Part shown: positions 9,079-17,655 of the stretch, piece after piece | How the letters are laid out: the number at the start of each line of letters is the position of its first letter | Position numbering within the stretch: the first letter of the stretch is position 1 | Assembly (NCBI GenBank): GCA_910587625.1 | Contig: CAJUMW010000013.1 | Span: 255 to 59,347, forward strand | Direction: 5' to 3' | From: an uncultured Christensenellaceae bacterium | GTDB taxonomy: Bacteria > Bacillota > Clostridia > Christensenellales > Borkfalkiaceae | Length of the DNA: 59,093 nt | Notes under the pieces: generated by a model | Database searches by the model: none | Told to the model about the DNA's origin: nothing | What the model saw: only the letters and a program-made list of their open reading frames with translations | Translations under genes and position numbers: made by a program

Positions 9079-10800
9079 ATGAGCTACAAAGATATTTACG
9101 AAAGCTGGTTAAACGATAAACGTCTCAGTTCCGAAGCGCGAGCCGAGCTTGAAAATATAAAAAATAATAAAGAGGATGTGGAATATCGCTTTGGCGCCGA
9201 GCTTGAGTTCGGCACCGCGGGTATGCGCGGAATTATAGGCTACGGCACAAATATGATTAACGTCTACACCGTCAGGCGCGCAACGCAGGGACTTGCGGAA
9301 TTTATCAAAAAGTTGGGGCCTCAGGCAATGGCGCGCGGCGTGGTTATTTCTTACGATACACGCCACAAGAGCGAAGAGTTTGCAACAGCCGCAGCCGAAG
9401 TGCTTGCAGCCAACGGAGTTTGCGCATATAAGTTCGACGACGTGCATCCCGTTCCCATGCTCTCGTTTGCAGTGCGCGAGCTTAAAACGGTAGCAGGCAT
9501 TATGATCACCGCGTCGCACAACCCCAAGCAATACAACGGCTATAAGGTGTACGGAGAGGACGGCGCGCAGATGAGCCCGGCTGACACCGCAAAGGTAGTC
9601 GAGTACATCTCTAAAATTACCGACTATCTCGCTACACCCTCCCCCTCTTTACAGGAATGTAAAAAGTTTATAAAGGCCGTTCCTGCAAGGGTCGATAAAA
9701 AATATTACAAGGAACTTAAAAAACTTACTCTGTCCAAAAAAGCCGTCAAAAAATGCGGCAAAAATTTAAAGCTCGTTTATACCCCCGTTCACGGTTCGGG
9801 CTACATTCCCGTAACTACTATTTTGAAAAAGTTGGGAATAAACGCAACAGTTGTCGAGGAACAGACCAAGAAAGACCCCGACTTTTCGACCGTTGAAGTA
9901 CCAAACCCCGAGTACAAGGAAACGCTTGAACTCGGCATAAAAACCGCGCAAAAAATAGGCGCAACCGTTGTGTTCGGCACCGACCCCGACAGCGACAGGC
10001 TGGGCGTTGCAGTTAAAAACAGGGACGGGGAATTTGAGGCACTTTCGGGAAACCAGGTCGGCATACTTCTTTTGGACTATATTTTAACACGGCTTAAAGA
10101 GGACAACTCACTGCCCAAAAACGCGGCTGTCGTTAAGTCGTTTGTTTCCACGGGTATGGCAAGACCTATCTGCAACAAGTTTGGCGTTACGCTGTTTGAA
10201 ACGCCCGTCGGGTTTAAATTTATCGGGGAAAAAATCAAGCTTTGGGAGTCGAATAAATTGCACACCTATGTCTTCGGGTTCGAAGAGAGCTGCGGATATC
10301 TTCGCGGCACGCACGCTCGCGACAAGGACGCCGTAGTTGCGTCAATGCTTTGCGCGGAAATGGTATGCTACTACGACTATATAGGCAAGACGGTCTACCA
10401 GCGCTTGCAGGAAATTTACAGCGAATACGGATATGTGCTTGACTGCAACATCTCTGTTCCCTTTAAGGGATTGAACGCAATGAGGGATATGAACGCCGTT
10501 GTCGACGGACTTAAACACAAGCCCTGCACCGCGTTCGATATTTACAAAGTTAAAACGCTGAGGGATTATTCCAAAAATATTGCCTTGGAGCTTGCAACGG
10601 GGGAAAAGAGCGAAATAGGCTCCCCCATCACCAACTGTATTTATTACGAGCTTGAAAACGGCAGCTTTATTTGCGTGCGCCCCTCGGGAACAGAGCCAAA
10701 GCTCAAAATATACTTCTCCGTAAGGGCAAACAACAAGGCGGAAGCCGAAGCTGCGCTCGATAAAATGCAGGCGGCTGTAAAAAAATTATTAAAGGTATAA
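9079..10800 (+). CDS. pgcA: Phosphoglucomutase (alpha-D-phosphohexomutase family)
   Basis: A 573-residue enzyme that interconverts glucose-1-phosphate and glucose-6-phosphate. All four family motifs are present: the phosphoserine loop TASHNP (Ser about 145), metal loop GTDPDSDR (about 300), sugar loop GFEESCGY (about 400) and phosphate-binding RPSGTEPK (about 536). The start at 9079 is chosen because GTGGAGGG precedes this ATG and MSYKDIYESW is the typical beginning. A longer frame from 9016 would begin inside the -10 box. The long PgcA form supplies glucose-1-phosphate for envelope and storage sugars. Confidence 0.95.
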   Translation: MSYKDIYESWLNDKRLSSEARAELENIKNNKEDVEYRFGAELEFGTAGMRGIIGYGTNMINVYTVRRATQGLAEFIKKLGPQAMARGVVISYDTRHKSEEFATAAAEVLAANGVCAYKFDDVHPVPMLSFAVRELKTVAGIMITASHNPKQYNGYKVYGEDGAQMSPADTAKVVEYISKITDYLATPSPSLQECKKFIKAVPARVDKKYYKELKKLTLSKKAVKKCGKNLKLVYTPVHGSGYIPVTTILKKLGINATVVEEQTKKDPDFSTVEVPNPEYKETLELGIKTAQKIGATVVFGTDPDSDRLGVAVKNRDGEFEALSGNQVGILLLDYILTRLKEDNSLPKNAAVVKSFVSTGMARPICNKFGVTLFETPVGFKFIGEKIKLWESNKLHTYVFGFEESCGYLRGTHARDKDAVVASMLCAEMVCYYDYIGKTVYQRLQEIYSEYGYVLDCNISVPFKGLNAMRDMNAVVDGLKHKPCTAFDIYKVKTLRDYSKNIALELATGEKSEIGSPITNCIYYELENGSFICVRPSGTEPKLKIYFSVRANNKAEAEAALDKMQAAVKKLLKV

Positions 10801-10809
10801 GACCGCATT

Positions 10810-10840
10810 AAAAAAGGAAGGGGTTTGCCCTTCCTTTTTA
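10810..10840. terminator. Terminator between convergent genes
   Basis: AAAAGGAAGGG, GTTTG loop, CCCTTCCTTTTT. The T run ends pgcA transcripts, and the opposite A run serves the convergent gene. Confidence 0.85.
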
Positions 10841-10841
10841 G

Positions 10842-11768
10842 TTATATATTTTGTTTTCTCTTTATCTGTTTTGCAAGCACGGCAATTTCCAGCCCGATAC
10901 CCACCGCAGAGAACACAACGCTGAGCGCAAGGTCGAGATAGAATATTCTTGAAAATTCTTCGTTCTCCATACATATACCGAACGCGTCGATAGCCGAAAT
11001 ATAAAGTCCCTCTTCGTTCGCGGCAATGCCGGCGGCAACTATGTAAATTCCGAAAATGGAAGCTATCATAAAAACAAGCGTGATAACGGAAACGATTATT
11101 ATCATAACTTTATCGGGCTTTCCGTGAAATTTCTGAAACAAGAACGCGCCCAAAACTACAGAAACAATTGCCGACAACGCTGAAACATAGCCTAGCATAT
11201 ATAATCCGATAGCCAACGCCGCACCGACTATGCCACCGATAACCGCTCCCACAGAACCCATTAAATAGTTATTGGGAGCCTCGTTGAAATCTTTATTTTC
11301 TTCGCTTATCACGGCGTTTATAGTTTCGACGCAAGCCGTATCTATAGTTATTTTAAAGCCGTCGATATTGCATTGTTTATATTCCGCTTCTCCCAATCTG
11401 TTGCCGCAAACGGGACAGTATTCCGCAGTCGTTGCGCCGTTTTGGGATATAATATTAAAAATATTATCTAAAATATCCGGCAATTTACCAAGCATTCCTC
11501 TTACCGTTATGCCGTTAAAACCGAGCGACAGACCGTACGGGGTAAAGTGCATATTGAAAAATTTGAGCGCAAGATTTCTTATTGACGTTTCGATATTGCG
11601 CTTCTGCTCGTCAGTGGCATAAAACGAAACGTGCAGCTTCAACGGAGAAACATTGTCAAAACTGTCGATCAGCGCGCTTACTTCATAGCCGCGTATCTTG
11701 CCGTAAGCCGAGTTTTTCTCGACAGACATATTATAGCTTTCAAAAAATGCTTGAAAATGTTTATTCAT
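10842..11768 (-). CDS. Membrane protein with zinc-ribbon-like motif, unknown
   Basis: A 308-residue protein. The N-terminal half (about 1-165) is soluble and includes YCPVCGNRLGE (about 117-127), half of a zinc ribbon with one further Cys nearby. The C-terminal half has about four membrane segments (165-200, 200-220, 223-250 and 280-302). I do not recognise the family. GAGGGAG lies just before the ATG. A consensus promoter lies about 40 nt upstream and the gene appears monocistronic. The layout suggests a cytosolic sensor or binding domain anchored in the membrane, which is inference only. Confidence 0.65.
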   Translation of the reverse strand: MNKHFQAFFESYNMSVEKNSAYGKIRGYEVSALIDSFDNVSPLKLHVSFYATDEQKRNIETSIRNLALKFFNMHFTPYGLSLGFNGITVRGMLGKLPDILDNIFNIISQNGATTAEYCPVCGNRLGEAEYKQCNIDGFKITIDTACVETINAVISEENKDFNEAPNNYLMGSVGAVIGGIVGAALAIGLYMLGYVSALSAIVSVVLGAFLFQKFHGKPDKVMIIIVSVITLVFMIASIFGIYIVAAGIAANEEGLYISAIDAFGICMENEEFSRIFYLDLALSVVFSAVGIGLEIAVLAKQIKRKQNI

Positions 11769-11803
11769 ACTCCCTCTTCTTTTGAATTATTTTTACAATA
11801 TCT

Positions 11804-11832
11804 ATCATAACCAAAAAACAGCGGCTTGTCAA
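11804..11832 (-). promoter_or_regulatory. Promoter of the zinc-ribbon membrane protein
   Basis: Minus strand TTGACA (11827-11832), 17 bp, TATGAT (11804-11809). Confidence 0.7.
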
Positions 11833-11867
11833 TATATATTTTAAAAATTTAGTAGCCGTTTTAACAT

Positions 11868-12111
11868 ATGCGCAAAAGTACAATCATATTCCACGACGAG
11901 GATATTTCGCGCATTACCAACGACGTGGGCGCGGACATTTTAGTTTTTGATATGCCTCTGCCAGATACCCGCACAAAAGCTGAAACGCTTGTGGGTAAAT
12001 TTATATCGGATATCGTTTTGCAAGTTCTTTCGTTTGTAGCGCAAAACGAGCGAGAAAATATAAAGCAACGGCAGGCGGAGGGAACGCATACTCCAAAGCA
12101 ATCTATGTCAA
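11868..12111 (+). pseudogene. Serine recombinase (resolvase) remnant
   Basis: The frame encodes an internal piece of a resolvase-family catalytic domain: GADILVFDMPLPDTR, then GKFISDIVLQVLSFVAQN and ERENIKQRQAEG, the typical arrangement of small serine recombinases. The N-terminal part with the catalytic Ser and first Arg is missing. After QAEG the expected DNA-binding part is lost and the frame runs on through the tRNA gene on the other strand (AEREGFEPP is the usual false translation of a tRNA-Ser). It is therefore a dead fragment, probably left by a mobile element that once sat beside tRNA-Ser. Confidence 0.8.
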
Positions 12112-12150
12112 AAATAATACGAACCCGCTTTTACGTGGATTCGTATTATT
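12108..12150 (-). terminator. Terminator of tRNA-Ser
   Basis: Stem AATAATACGAA/TTCGTATTATT (12113-12123 and 12140-12150) with a 16-nt loop. On the minus strand it is followed by a short T run (12108-12112). Confidence 0.75.
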
Positions 12151-12156
12151 CAGTAA

Positions 12157-12237
<81 letters not shown>

Positions 12238-12244
<7 letters not shown>

Positions 12245-12413
12245 ATAATTTATTAAGTTTTATTGAGAGCGGTTGAGTGCGGAGCATTCGTCGTATCGAA
12301 GCACGCAGTGCTTACCGCTTCTTCCTCTCTCCATAATTTATTAAGTTTTATTGAGAGCGGTTGAATGCGGAGCATTCGTCGTATCGAAGCACGCAGTGCT
12401 TACCGCTTCTTCC
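12238..12413 (-). repeat. Two 88-bp tandem repeats in the tRNA-Ser leader
   Basis: Units 12238-12325 and 12326-12413 are identical except for one base. Each begins with the complement of the tRNA 5' bases (TCTCTCCATAA). Each contains a stretch (12267-12286 and its copy about 88 bp on) that is the inverted complement of the tRNA D-arm region, and a small hairpin AAGCAC/GTGCTT. The tRNA promoter lies upstream of both units, so the primary transcript should contain both as a leader. Confidence 0.9.
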
Positions 12414-12424
12414 TCAACGTTAAT

Positions 12425-12453
12425 ATTTTAACAAACTTAAAGCGGCGTGTCAA
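12425..12453 (-). promoter_or_regulatory. Promoter of tRNA-Ser
   Basis: Minus strand TTGACA (12448-12453), 17 bp, TAAAAT (12425-12430). It lies between radC and the tandem repeats. Transcription would start near 12418 and pass through both repeats to the tRNA. Confidence 0.75.
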
Positions 12454-12467
12454 TCATTTAACGCCGT

Positions 12468-13202
12468 TCACTCCTTCTTTTCGGCAAGATATCCAAACCT
12501 GTCTTTAATCAATAAGTCAAACTTGAAATTATCTTTAATTTTATCGAGAGTACCGGTAAGATAATAGCTGAAAACTTCGCTGTCGGACGCATAGATGCAG
12601 TGATCGTAAAGATTTACGTTGTTAACATTGCAAAGCACATAGATTTTTGTAGTAAATAAATCGTCGTTTACAGAGGGCAGGCTTACGCCGCTGAGATGAT
12701 TGTGCGCCACCAATATTCCGTGCGGTTTATGCGTTGCTATTATGCTTGCAATTTTATCCGACTCCACTTCCACCTTATTTTCGTCGTTATTCGTAAAGCT
12801 ATTTATGCTTGTCACTTTGCCGTTTTTATCAAGACAATAAATTTCAAGTACTTCGGTCGGTTTCCCGCGCAAACGCGCAATTGTAAAATTTTTAAAATCG
12901 TCGTAATTTTTCAATACGGCAATGCCAACGAACTCGGCTGCCACTCTCTTTTTGCACTCGGCAATGCACTTTATATAAAGAGCGACGTTTTCACCTACGC
13001 CGTCCACGGTAATAAGCTTATTATAATCTGCGCCGAACACGCCTGAAAGCGTGCCGAACCTGTCCAACAGTGCATGCGCTATGGGATTGGTATTTTTTCT
13101 TTGAAAAGCATTGAACAGCAAAATTTCCAACAGCTCGTGATCTTCAAGTAAGCTGTCGTTTTTAAGTTTTTCATACATTCTGCGCCTATGTCCCTCGTGC
13201 AT
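12468..13202 (-). CDS. radC: RadC family protein (JAB/MPN domain)
   Basis: A 244-residue protein with the RadC layout: an N-terminal helical HhH-like region (about 10-95, including DGVGENVALYIK) and a C-terminal JAB1/MPN-type metalloprotease fold. The metal motif is HNHLSGVSLPSVNDD (about 163-177), matching the family HNHPSGxxxPSxxD with Leu for Pro. Despite its name, the role of RadC in DNA repair is disputed. It is transcribed from a consensus promoter that is back-to-back with that of the phosphatase gene. Confidence 0.92.
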   Translation of the reverse strand: MHEGHRRRMYEKLKNDSLLEDHELLEILLFNAFQRKNTNPIAHALLDRFGTLSGVFGADYNKLITVDGVGENVALYIKCIAECKKRVAAEFVGIAVLKNYDDFKNFTIARLRGKPTEVLEIYCLDKNGKVTSINSFTNNDENKVEVESDKIASIIATHKPHGILVAHNHLSGVSLPSVNDDLFTTKIYVLCNVNNVNLYDHCIYASDSEVFSYYLTGTLDKIKDNFKFDLLIKDRFGYLAEKKE

Positions 13203-13232
13203 TGTAACTCATCCTCAGTAATTTACCTTACA

Positions 13233-13261
13233 ATTATAAACATAAACTCAAATTTTGTCAA
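13233..13261 (-). promoter_or_regulatory. Promoter of radC
   Basis: Minus strand TTGACA (13256-13261), 17 bp, TATAAT (13233-13238). Perfect hexamers. Confidence 0.8.
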
Positions 13262-13283
13262 CAAACAATATTACCGTATATTA

Positions 13284-13312
13284 TTGACTTAACGACAATT
13301 TTCGGGTATAAT
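13284..13312 (+). promoter_or_regulatory. Promoter of the phosphatase gene, leaderless
   Basis: TTGACT (13284-13289), 17 bp, TATAAT (13307-13312). The ATG at 13319 is 7 nt beyond the -10. Its -35 is about 22 bp from the radC -35 on the other strand. Confidence 0.8.
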
Positions 13313-13318
13313 ATTCAT

Positions 13319-14116
13319 ATGCGCATTGAGAGACTAAAGCTAAAAAAACTTGATAATACGCGTGACCTCGGCGGTTTCCCGACAGAAGACGGCAGAACAA
13401 TAAAGTACGGCAAGCTTATACGCAGCGGCAAATTATACAATTTACCCAAATGCACGCTTGAACGCCTTGAAGAAATGCACGTTACTACAATTATAGATAT
13501 GCGCATAGATACAGAGCTTAACGAATACCCCAGCACCACGGTCCCCGGCGCAAAACGCGTTCATCTTCCGCTGGTCTGCACGGCAACGACGGGTATAACG
13601 CACGAAAAATCTATGGCGCGCACAATGCTGAAAGAGAGCAAACGCATTAAAAAAGAGTTCGGCTCGGCAGACAATTATATGCTAAGCGTGTATAAAGTGC
13701 TTTTGTTCGACGAACAATCCCAACGGCAGATACGAAAATTTTTCGAACTTGTAATAGAAGATGAAAACTGTGTAATATGGCATTGCAGCGCCGGCAAGGA
13801 CAGAACGGGAATATGCGCAATGCTGCTTGAATACGCGCTTGGCGTAGACGAAAAGCTTATAATTGAGGATTATGTGGCAACGGGGAAATTTCAACAAAAA
13901 AAACGTTTGTTGCAAAAGTCGGGGCTTGTTATAACGCCCATTCCTCATATGTTTAAACAAATACTTTACGCATTGATGAACTCAAAACCTCAGTACATTA
14001 TGGGCGCCATTGACGAAATCAAGCAAAGATACGGCACGGTTATAGATTACCTTAAACAAGCTATAGGTTTGACTGAAGAGCAACTACAATTTTTAAAAGA
14101 CAAATATTTGCAATAG
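13319..14116 (+). CDS. Tyrosine-protein phosphatase family protein
   Basis: A 265-residue protein of the bacterial Y_phosphatase3 (DSP-like) family. The N-terminus has the typical LDNTRDLGGFPTEDGRTIKYGKLIRSG (about 12-38). The catalytic P-loop is HCSAGKDRTG (about 158-167, CX5R with Cys nucleophile and Arg). These enzymes remove phosphate from tyrosine and in some members from phosphoinositides. The substrate here is unknown. No Shine-Dalgarno sequence precedes the start, and the promoter geometry indicates a leaderless message. A hairpin terminator overlaps the stop codon. Confidence 0.9.
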   Translation: MRIERLKLKKLDNTRDLGGFPTEDGRTIKYGKLIRSGKLYNLPKCTLERLEEMHVTTIIDMRIDTELNEYPSTTVPGAKRVHLPLVCTATTGITHEKSMARTMLKESKRIKKEFGSADNYMLSVYKVLLFDEQSQRQIRKFFELVIEDENCVIWHCSAGKDRTGICAMLLEYALGVDEKLIIEDYVATGKFQQKKRLLQKSGLVITPIPHMFKQILYALMNSKPQYIMGAIDEIKQRYGTVIDYLKQAIGLTEEQLQFLKDKYLQ

Positions 14117-14147
14117 TCTGCGTTATATTACGATAACGCAGACTATT
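14112..14147. terminator. Bidirectional terminator
   Basis: Stem AATAGTCTGCGTTAT/ATAACGCAGACTATT (14112-14126 and 14133-14147). It begins at the stop of the phosphatase and faces the convergent glmS. Confidence 0.85.
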
Positions 14148-14150
14148 ATT

Positions 14151-15908
14151 TTATTCCACCGTAACGCTTTTTGCGAGGTTGCGCGGCTTATCCGGGTCGC
14201 GCCCCAACGCCACAGCCGTTTCATACGCAAGCTTTTGAACGGCTATTGCGGAAAGTAACGGGGAGAGATATTTATCGCAATGAGGCAACTCGAAAACATA
14301 GGGCGTTTCTAAGCGCAGCCTATCGATTATTCTGTCAATGTTGGTAAATACCGCCGTTTTGCCGCCACGGGAGCGCACCTGCTCGACTGCATTTACACTT
14401 TTATCCGCCAACAAATCGTCGCAGATTATAAATACTGAAACGGTATCTTCGTCAATTAGCGCAAGGGTGCCGTGTTTGAGCTCTCCCGAGGGATAGCCTT
14501 CCCCGGGGACGTAAGACACTTCTTTTAATTTAAGGCTGCCCTCGACTGCAACCGCATAGTCCAAATCTCTGCCGAGAAAATATACTCCGCGCGCCTTGGA
14601 GCAAACCTGCGCAAGTGAACTTATATTCAACTCTGCAACCGTCTTTTTACAAAGGTCATAAACTATATCTAATTTTTCGGGCTGACGCTTTGCAAGCAAG
14701 TTTGCCGTCAAATAGAGCGCGGTAACCTGCCCCGTATAACTTTTAGTGGCGGCAACGCATATTTCGGGACCTGCCGCAACGGGGACAACGACGTGCGCAA
14801 TGCGCGTAAGCTCGGAGTGATGCGAGTTTGTTACCGCAACTACTTTTGCACCGAACGACAGCGCTAAACGCGCCGCCTCGACCGTATCCGCAGTTTCTCC
14901 GCTTTGGCTTATTGCAAACACTGCCGTGCGCCCGTCGATTACAGGCTGTTTATACCTGAACTCTCCGCCCGTTTCGGCTTCGCAGGGGATTCTCGCAAAG
15001 CTTTCCGTATAACGCTTGCCAATCATAGCCGCATGGTAGGCGGTGCCGCAGCCGACAAAAACCGCACGGTTTACGTCGCTTAAAATGGCTGAAAGTTTTT
15101 GTTTTATTCCCTCGAACGCACGTTCGGTAAAGCGCACGGAATCGGGCACTTCGCGCAGTTCTTTAAGCATATAGTGGGGGCAATTGTCCAAACCGAGGTC
15201 ACAGCACACCGCAAGATTGGGAAAAACTTCACGCGAAACGGGGGTTAAATTTTCGTCGTAAAATTTTATGCTTTCGCTTGAAACTTCGGCAATATCTCCG
15301 TCCTGAAGAATTGATACCGTGTCGCAAAGCCCGGCAAGAGCAGGCTCGTCACTTGCAAGAAAATTTTCTTCTCTGCCGTAGCCGAGTATGAGCGGACTTT
15401 TGTATCTTGCGGCAATAATTCTGTTTTCGCTGTTACATATTGCTATAAGCGCATATGAGCCTTTTAGCATTTTTACCGTCTTTTGCATAGCTTCAAGCAA
15501 ATTTCCGGAATAATTTTTGTTTAAAAGATGAGCTACAACTTCGCTGTCGGTATCTGAAACAAACTTGTAATTATCGGAGATAAGCTTACTTTTTAGCTCG
15601 GCATAGTTTTCGATAATTCCGTTATGCACGACGGCAATATCCCCCGAACGGTGGGGGTGCGAGTTGGTATCAGACGGCACGCCGTGCGTAGCCCAGCGTG
15701 TATGCCCTATACCGAGCGACGAGTTGACGCCTTTTAAAAGAGGTAAAAGTTTTTCCACCTTGCCCTCTTTTTTGACGACAAACAGCTTGCCGTCGGAAAG
15801 ATAAGCCGCGCCGGAGGAATCATAGCCGCGATATTCCAGCCGTTTTAATCCTTGGTAGATTATTTCGGAGGCGTTGCGCCTACCAGTATAACCTATTATT
15901 CCACACAT
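14151..15908 (-). CDS. glmS: Glutamine-fructose-6-phosphate aminotransferase
   Basis: A 585-residue enzyme that makes glucosamine-6-phosphate from fructose-6-phosphate and glutamine, the first step to UDP-GlcNAc for peptidoglycan. The N-terminal glutaminase begins MCGIIGY with Cys 2 as the nucleophile exposed after Met removal, and GHTRWATHG is present (about 72-80). Two SIS domains follow (AISQSGETADT about 322-332 and CVAATKSYTGQ about 380-390), and the C-terminus ends LAKSVTVE. It lies downstream of glmM with a 54-nt gap. That gap is too short for a glmS ribozyme, so control must be by other means. Confidence 0.97.
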   Translation of the reverse strand: MCGIIGYTGRRNASEIIYQGLKRLEYRGYDSSGAAYLSDGKLFVVKKEGKVEKLLPLLKGVNSSLGIGHTRWATHGVPSDTNSHPHRSGDIAVVHNGIIENYAELKSKLISDNYKFVSDTDSEVVAHLLNKNYSGNLLEAMQKTVKMLKGSYALIAICNSENRIIAARYKSPLILGYGREENFLASDEPALAGLCDTVSILQDGDIAEVSSESIKFYDENLTPVSREVFPNLAVCCDLGLDNCPHYMLKELREVPDSVRFTERAFEGIKQKLSAILSDVNRAVFVGCGTAYHAAMIGKRYTESFARIPCEAETGGEFRYKQPVIDGRTAVFAISQSGETADTVEAARLALSFGAKVVAVTNSHHSELTRIAHVVVPVAAGPEICVAATKSYTGQVTALYLTANLLAKRQPEKLDIVYDLCKKTVAELNISSLAQVCSKARGVYFLGRDLDYAVAVEGSLKLKEVSYVPGEGYPSGELKHGTLALIDEDTVSVFIICDDLLADKSVNAVEQVRSRGGKTAVFTNIDRIIDRLRLETPYVFELPHCDKYLSPLLSAIAVQKLAYETAVALGRDPDKPRNLAKSVTVE

Positions 15909-15962
15909 ATTTATATTACCAATTGAAGTTTAATTGCGCCATATTCGGGGGGCAATGTATTT

Positions 15963-17351
15963 TTAACCGCTATTGTCGCGTATGTTATCGCTGATAATTT
16001 TTATAGCCAGCGCACAGTTTTCTTCGCTTTCGCCCTCAGCCATTATTCTTATTACCTGTTCGGTACCCGAGGGGCGGACTACAAGCCTTAAATTAAGCTT
16101 TCTTTGCAGCTTTTCGCAGAGCTCGGATATTCCGCGCATGGCTGTCGTTTTTTCAAGCACGCATATGTTTTTAGCTATTTGAGGAAATGGCTTACAGCCC
16201 TTCAACAGTTGCGAAAAACCGCATTTATTTTCGACGAGCGCCTCCATAAGCATAATTGCGGTAACAAGTCCGTCCCCCGTAGTTTCGTACTTCGAAAAGA
16301 GAATATGACCGCTTCTTTCTCCGCCTAAAACGCTGCCCGTCTTTGCCATAGTGTCGCATACGGTCTTGTCTCCGACTCCGCATATGTGGCAGGATATGCC
16401 GCAGTTTTCAAGGCTTTTTACTATGCCGCCGTTGCTCATAACCGTCATAACCACAGAGTTGCCCGAAAGCTCGCCGCGGCTTTTTAGATAGTTGGCTGCG
16501 ATATATAAAATTTCGTCACCGGTAATTATTTCTCCGTTAGCGCCTACGGCAATACAGCGGTCGGCGTCTCCGTCAAACGCGAAGCCCATATCGAGCGAAT
16601 TGCAAATCACAAGCTCTCTAAGGGCTTCGATATGAGTAGATCCGACATTTTCGTTGCAATTTACGCCGTTTGGCACGTCGCCTATGACAAAAGTCTTTGC
16701 GCCGAGCGCGTCAAAAACATTTTTAGCTATCTGCCAAGCGCTACCGTTGGCGCAGTCCAGACCTATTTTAAGCCCCTTGTACGAACAGGTTGAAAGGGAG
16801 ATAAGGTGCCCTACATAACGGTTGCGTCCCGAAACGTAGTCGACGGTGCGCCCGATTTTTTTGCCCGAAGCATATGGGATATCCCTGCCGCCGAAGGGGG
16901 TAAGGTCTCCGTCGAGATAGCTTTCTATAAGTGAAATTACGCTGTCCTCCATTTTTTCCCCGTTGCCGTTCAACAGCTTAATTCCGTTGTCATAGTAGGG
17001 GTTGTGGCTTGCGGAAACCATAATTCCGCAGTCGAACCCGTCGCAACGAGTGACGAAAGACACAGATGGCGTTGTAGTCACATGAAGGATATAGGCGTCG
17101 CACCCAGAAGAAGTGAGCCCCGACACAAGTGAGTATTCAAGCATATATGAGGAGAGCCGAGTGTCCTTGCCTATTACCGCCCGACACTTGCCCTGCGACT
17201 TTGAACCGAAATACCAGCCGAGCACCCGACCGACTTTATAAGCCTGTTCCGCAGTTATAAATACGCCGGCTTCTCCCCTAAAACCGTCCGTACCGAAATA
17301 TTTACCCGTGATTTGCTCCCCCTTTGCTCCTCTCCTCCTCTTTGCGTACAC
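15963..17351 (-). CDS. glmM: Phosphoglucosamine mutase
   Basis: Converts glucosamine-6-phosphate to glucosamine-1-phosphate. Motifs: GKYFGTDGFRGEAG near the N-terminus, phosphoserine loop SASHNP (about 109-114), metal loop FDGDADR (about 249-255), GERSGH (about 337-342) and RPSGTEQ (about 421-427). The start is uncertain. The given GTG (17351) lacks a Shine-Dalgarno sequence and adds about 13 Arg/Lys/Gly-rich residues that are really a purine run. AAGGGGGAG sits just before an ATC codon at 17310-17312, exactly where family members begin. The gene precedes glmS in the same pathway. Confidence 0.93.
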   Translation of the reverse strand: MYAKRRRGAKGEQITGKYFGTDGFRGEAGVFITAEQAYKVGRVLGWYFGSKSQGKCRAVIGKDTRLSSYMLEYSLVSGLTSSGCDAYILHVTTTPSVSFVTRCDGFDCGIMVSASHNPYYDNGIKLLNGNGEKMEDSVISLIESYLDGDLTPFGGRDIPYASGKKIGRTVDYVSGRNRYVGHLISLSTCSYKGLKIGLDCANGSAWQIAKNVFDALGAKTFVIGDVPNGVNCNENVGSTHIEALRELVICNSLDMGFAFDGDADRCIAVGANGEIITGDEILYIAANYLKSRGELSGNSVVMTVMSNGGIVKSLENCGISCHICGVGDKTVCDTMAKTGSVLGGERSGHILFSKYETTGDGLVTAIMLMEALVENKCGFSQLLKGCKPFPQIAKNICVLEKTTAMRGISELCEKLQRKLNLRLVVRPSGTEQVIRIMAEGESEENCALAIKIISDNIRDNSG

Positions 17352-17592
17352 CGCTATACATATGTGCCGAAAGCCAAATAAATGAATATAGTTTTAAATA
17401 CATATGTCTTAAAATAAAGACTTAACGCCGCCGCATATGCGTACAAAGTTTATTGAACTTGACAACATATCAGTGGCGGCGCAAGTATTTAAAAAAGATG
17501 GAGGGTTTTTAAAAAAGCCGTAATAAAGCATATGTGCGAAAATTAAAATATGTTACCTCCCCCTCCACTACTATTCCCGTTTAAAAAAACGC
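17352..17592. other. Intergenic region with CATATG palindromes
   Basis: No gene is visible. CATATG occurs four times (17359, 17401, 17434 and 17529). Two of these are extended to ACATATGT and one to GCATATGC. A small stem GTCTT/AAGAC lies at about 17406-17421. The region should hold the glmM promoter (minus), but I see no convincing -35/-10 pair. Confidence 0.4.
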
Positions 17593-17632
17593 AATAAAAA
17601 AATTCCGTTTTCCCGATCGGGAAAACGGAATT
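17593..17632 (-). terminator. Terminator of the rplJ-rplL operon
   Basis: A perfect 32-nt palindrome (17601-17632, arms AATTCCGTTTTCCCGA), followed on the minus strand by about eight T. Confidence 0.9.
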
Positions 17633-17655
17633 CGTAAATTTCAATTAATCGGAAA

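Noticed and set aside
15909..15962. Possible glmS ribozyme before glmS
   Set aside because: The gap is only 54 nt and has no ribozyme core. The region before glmM also shows none.
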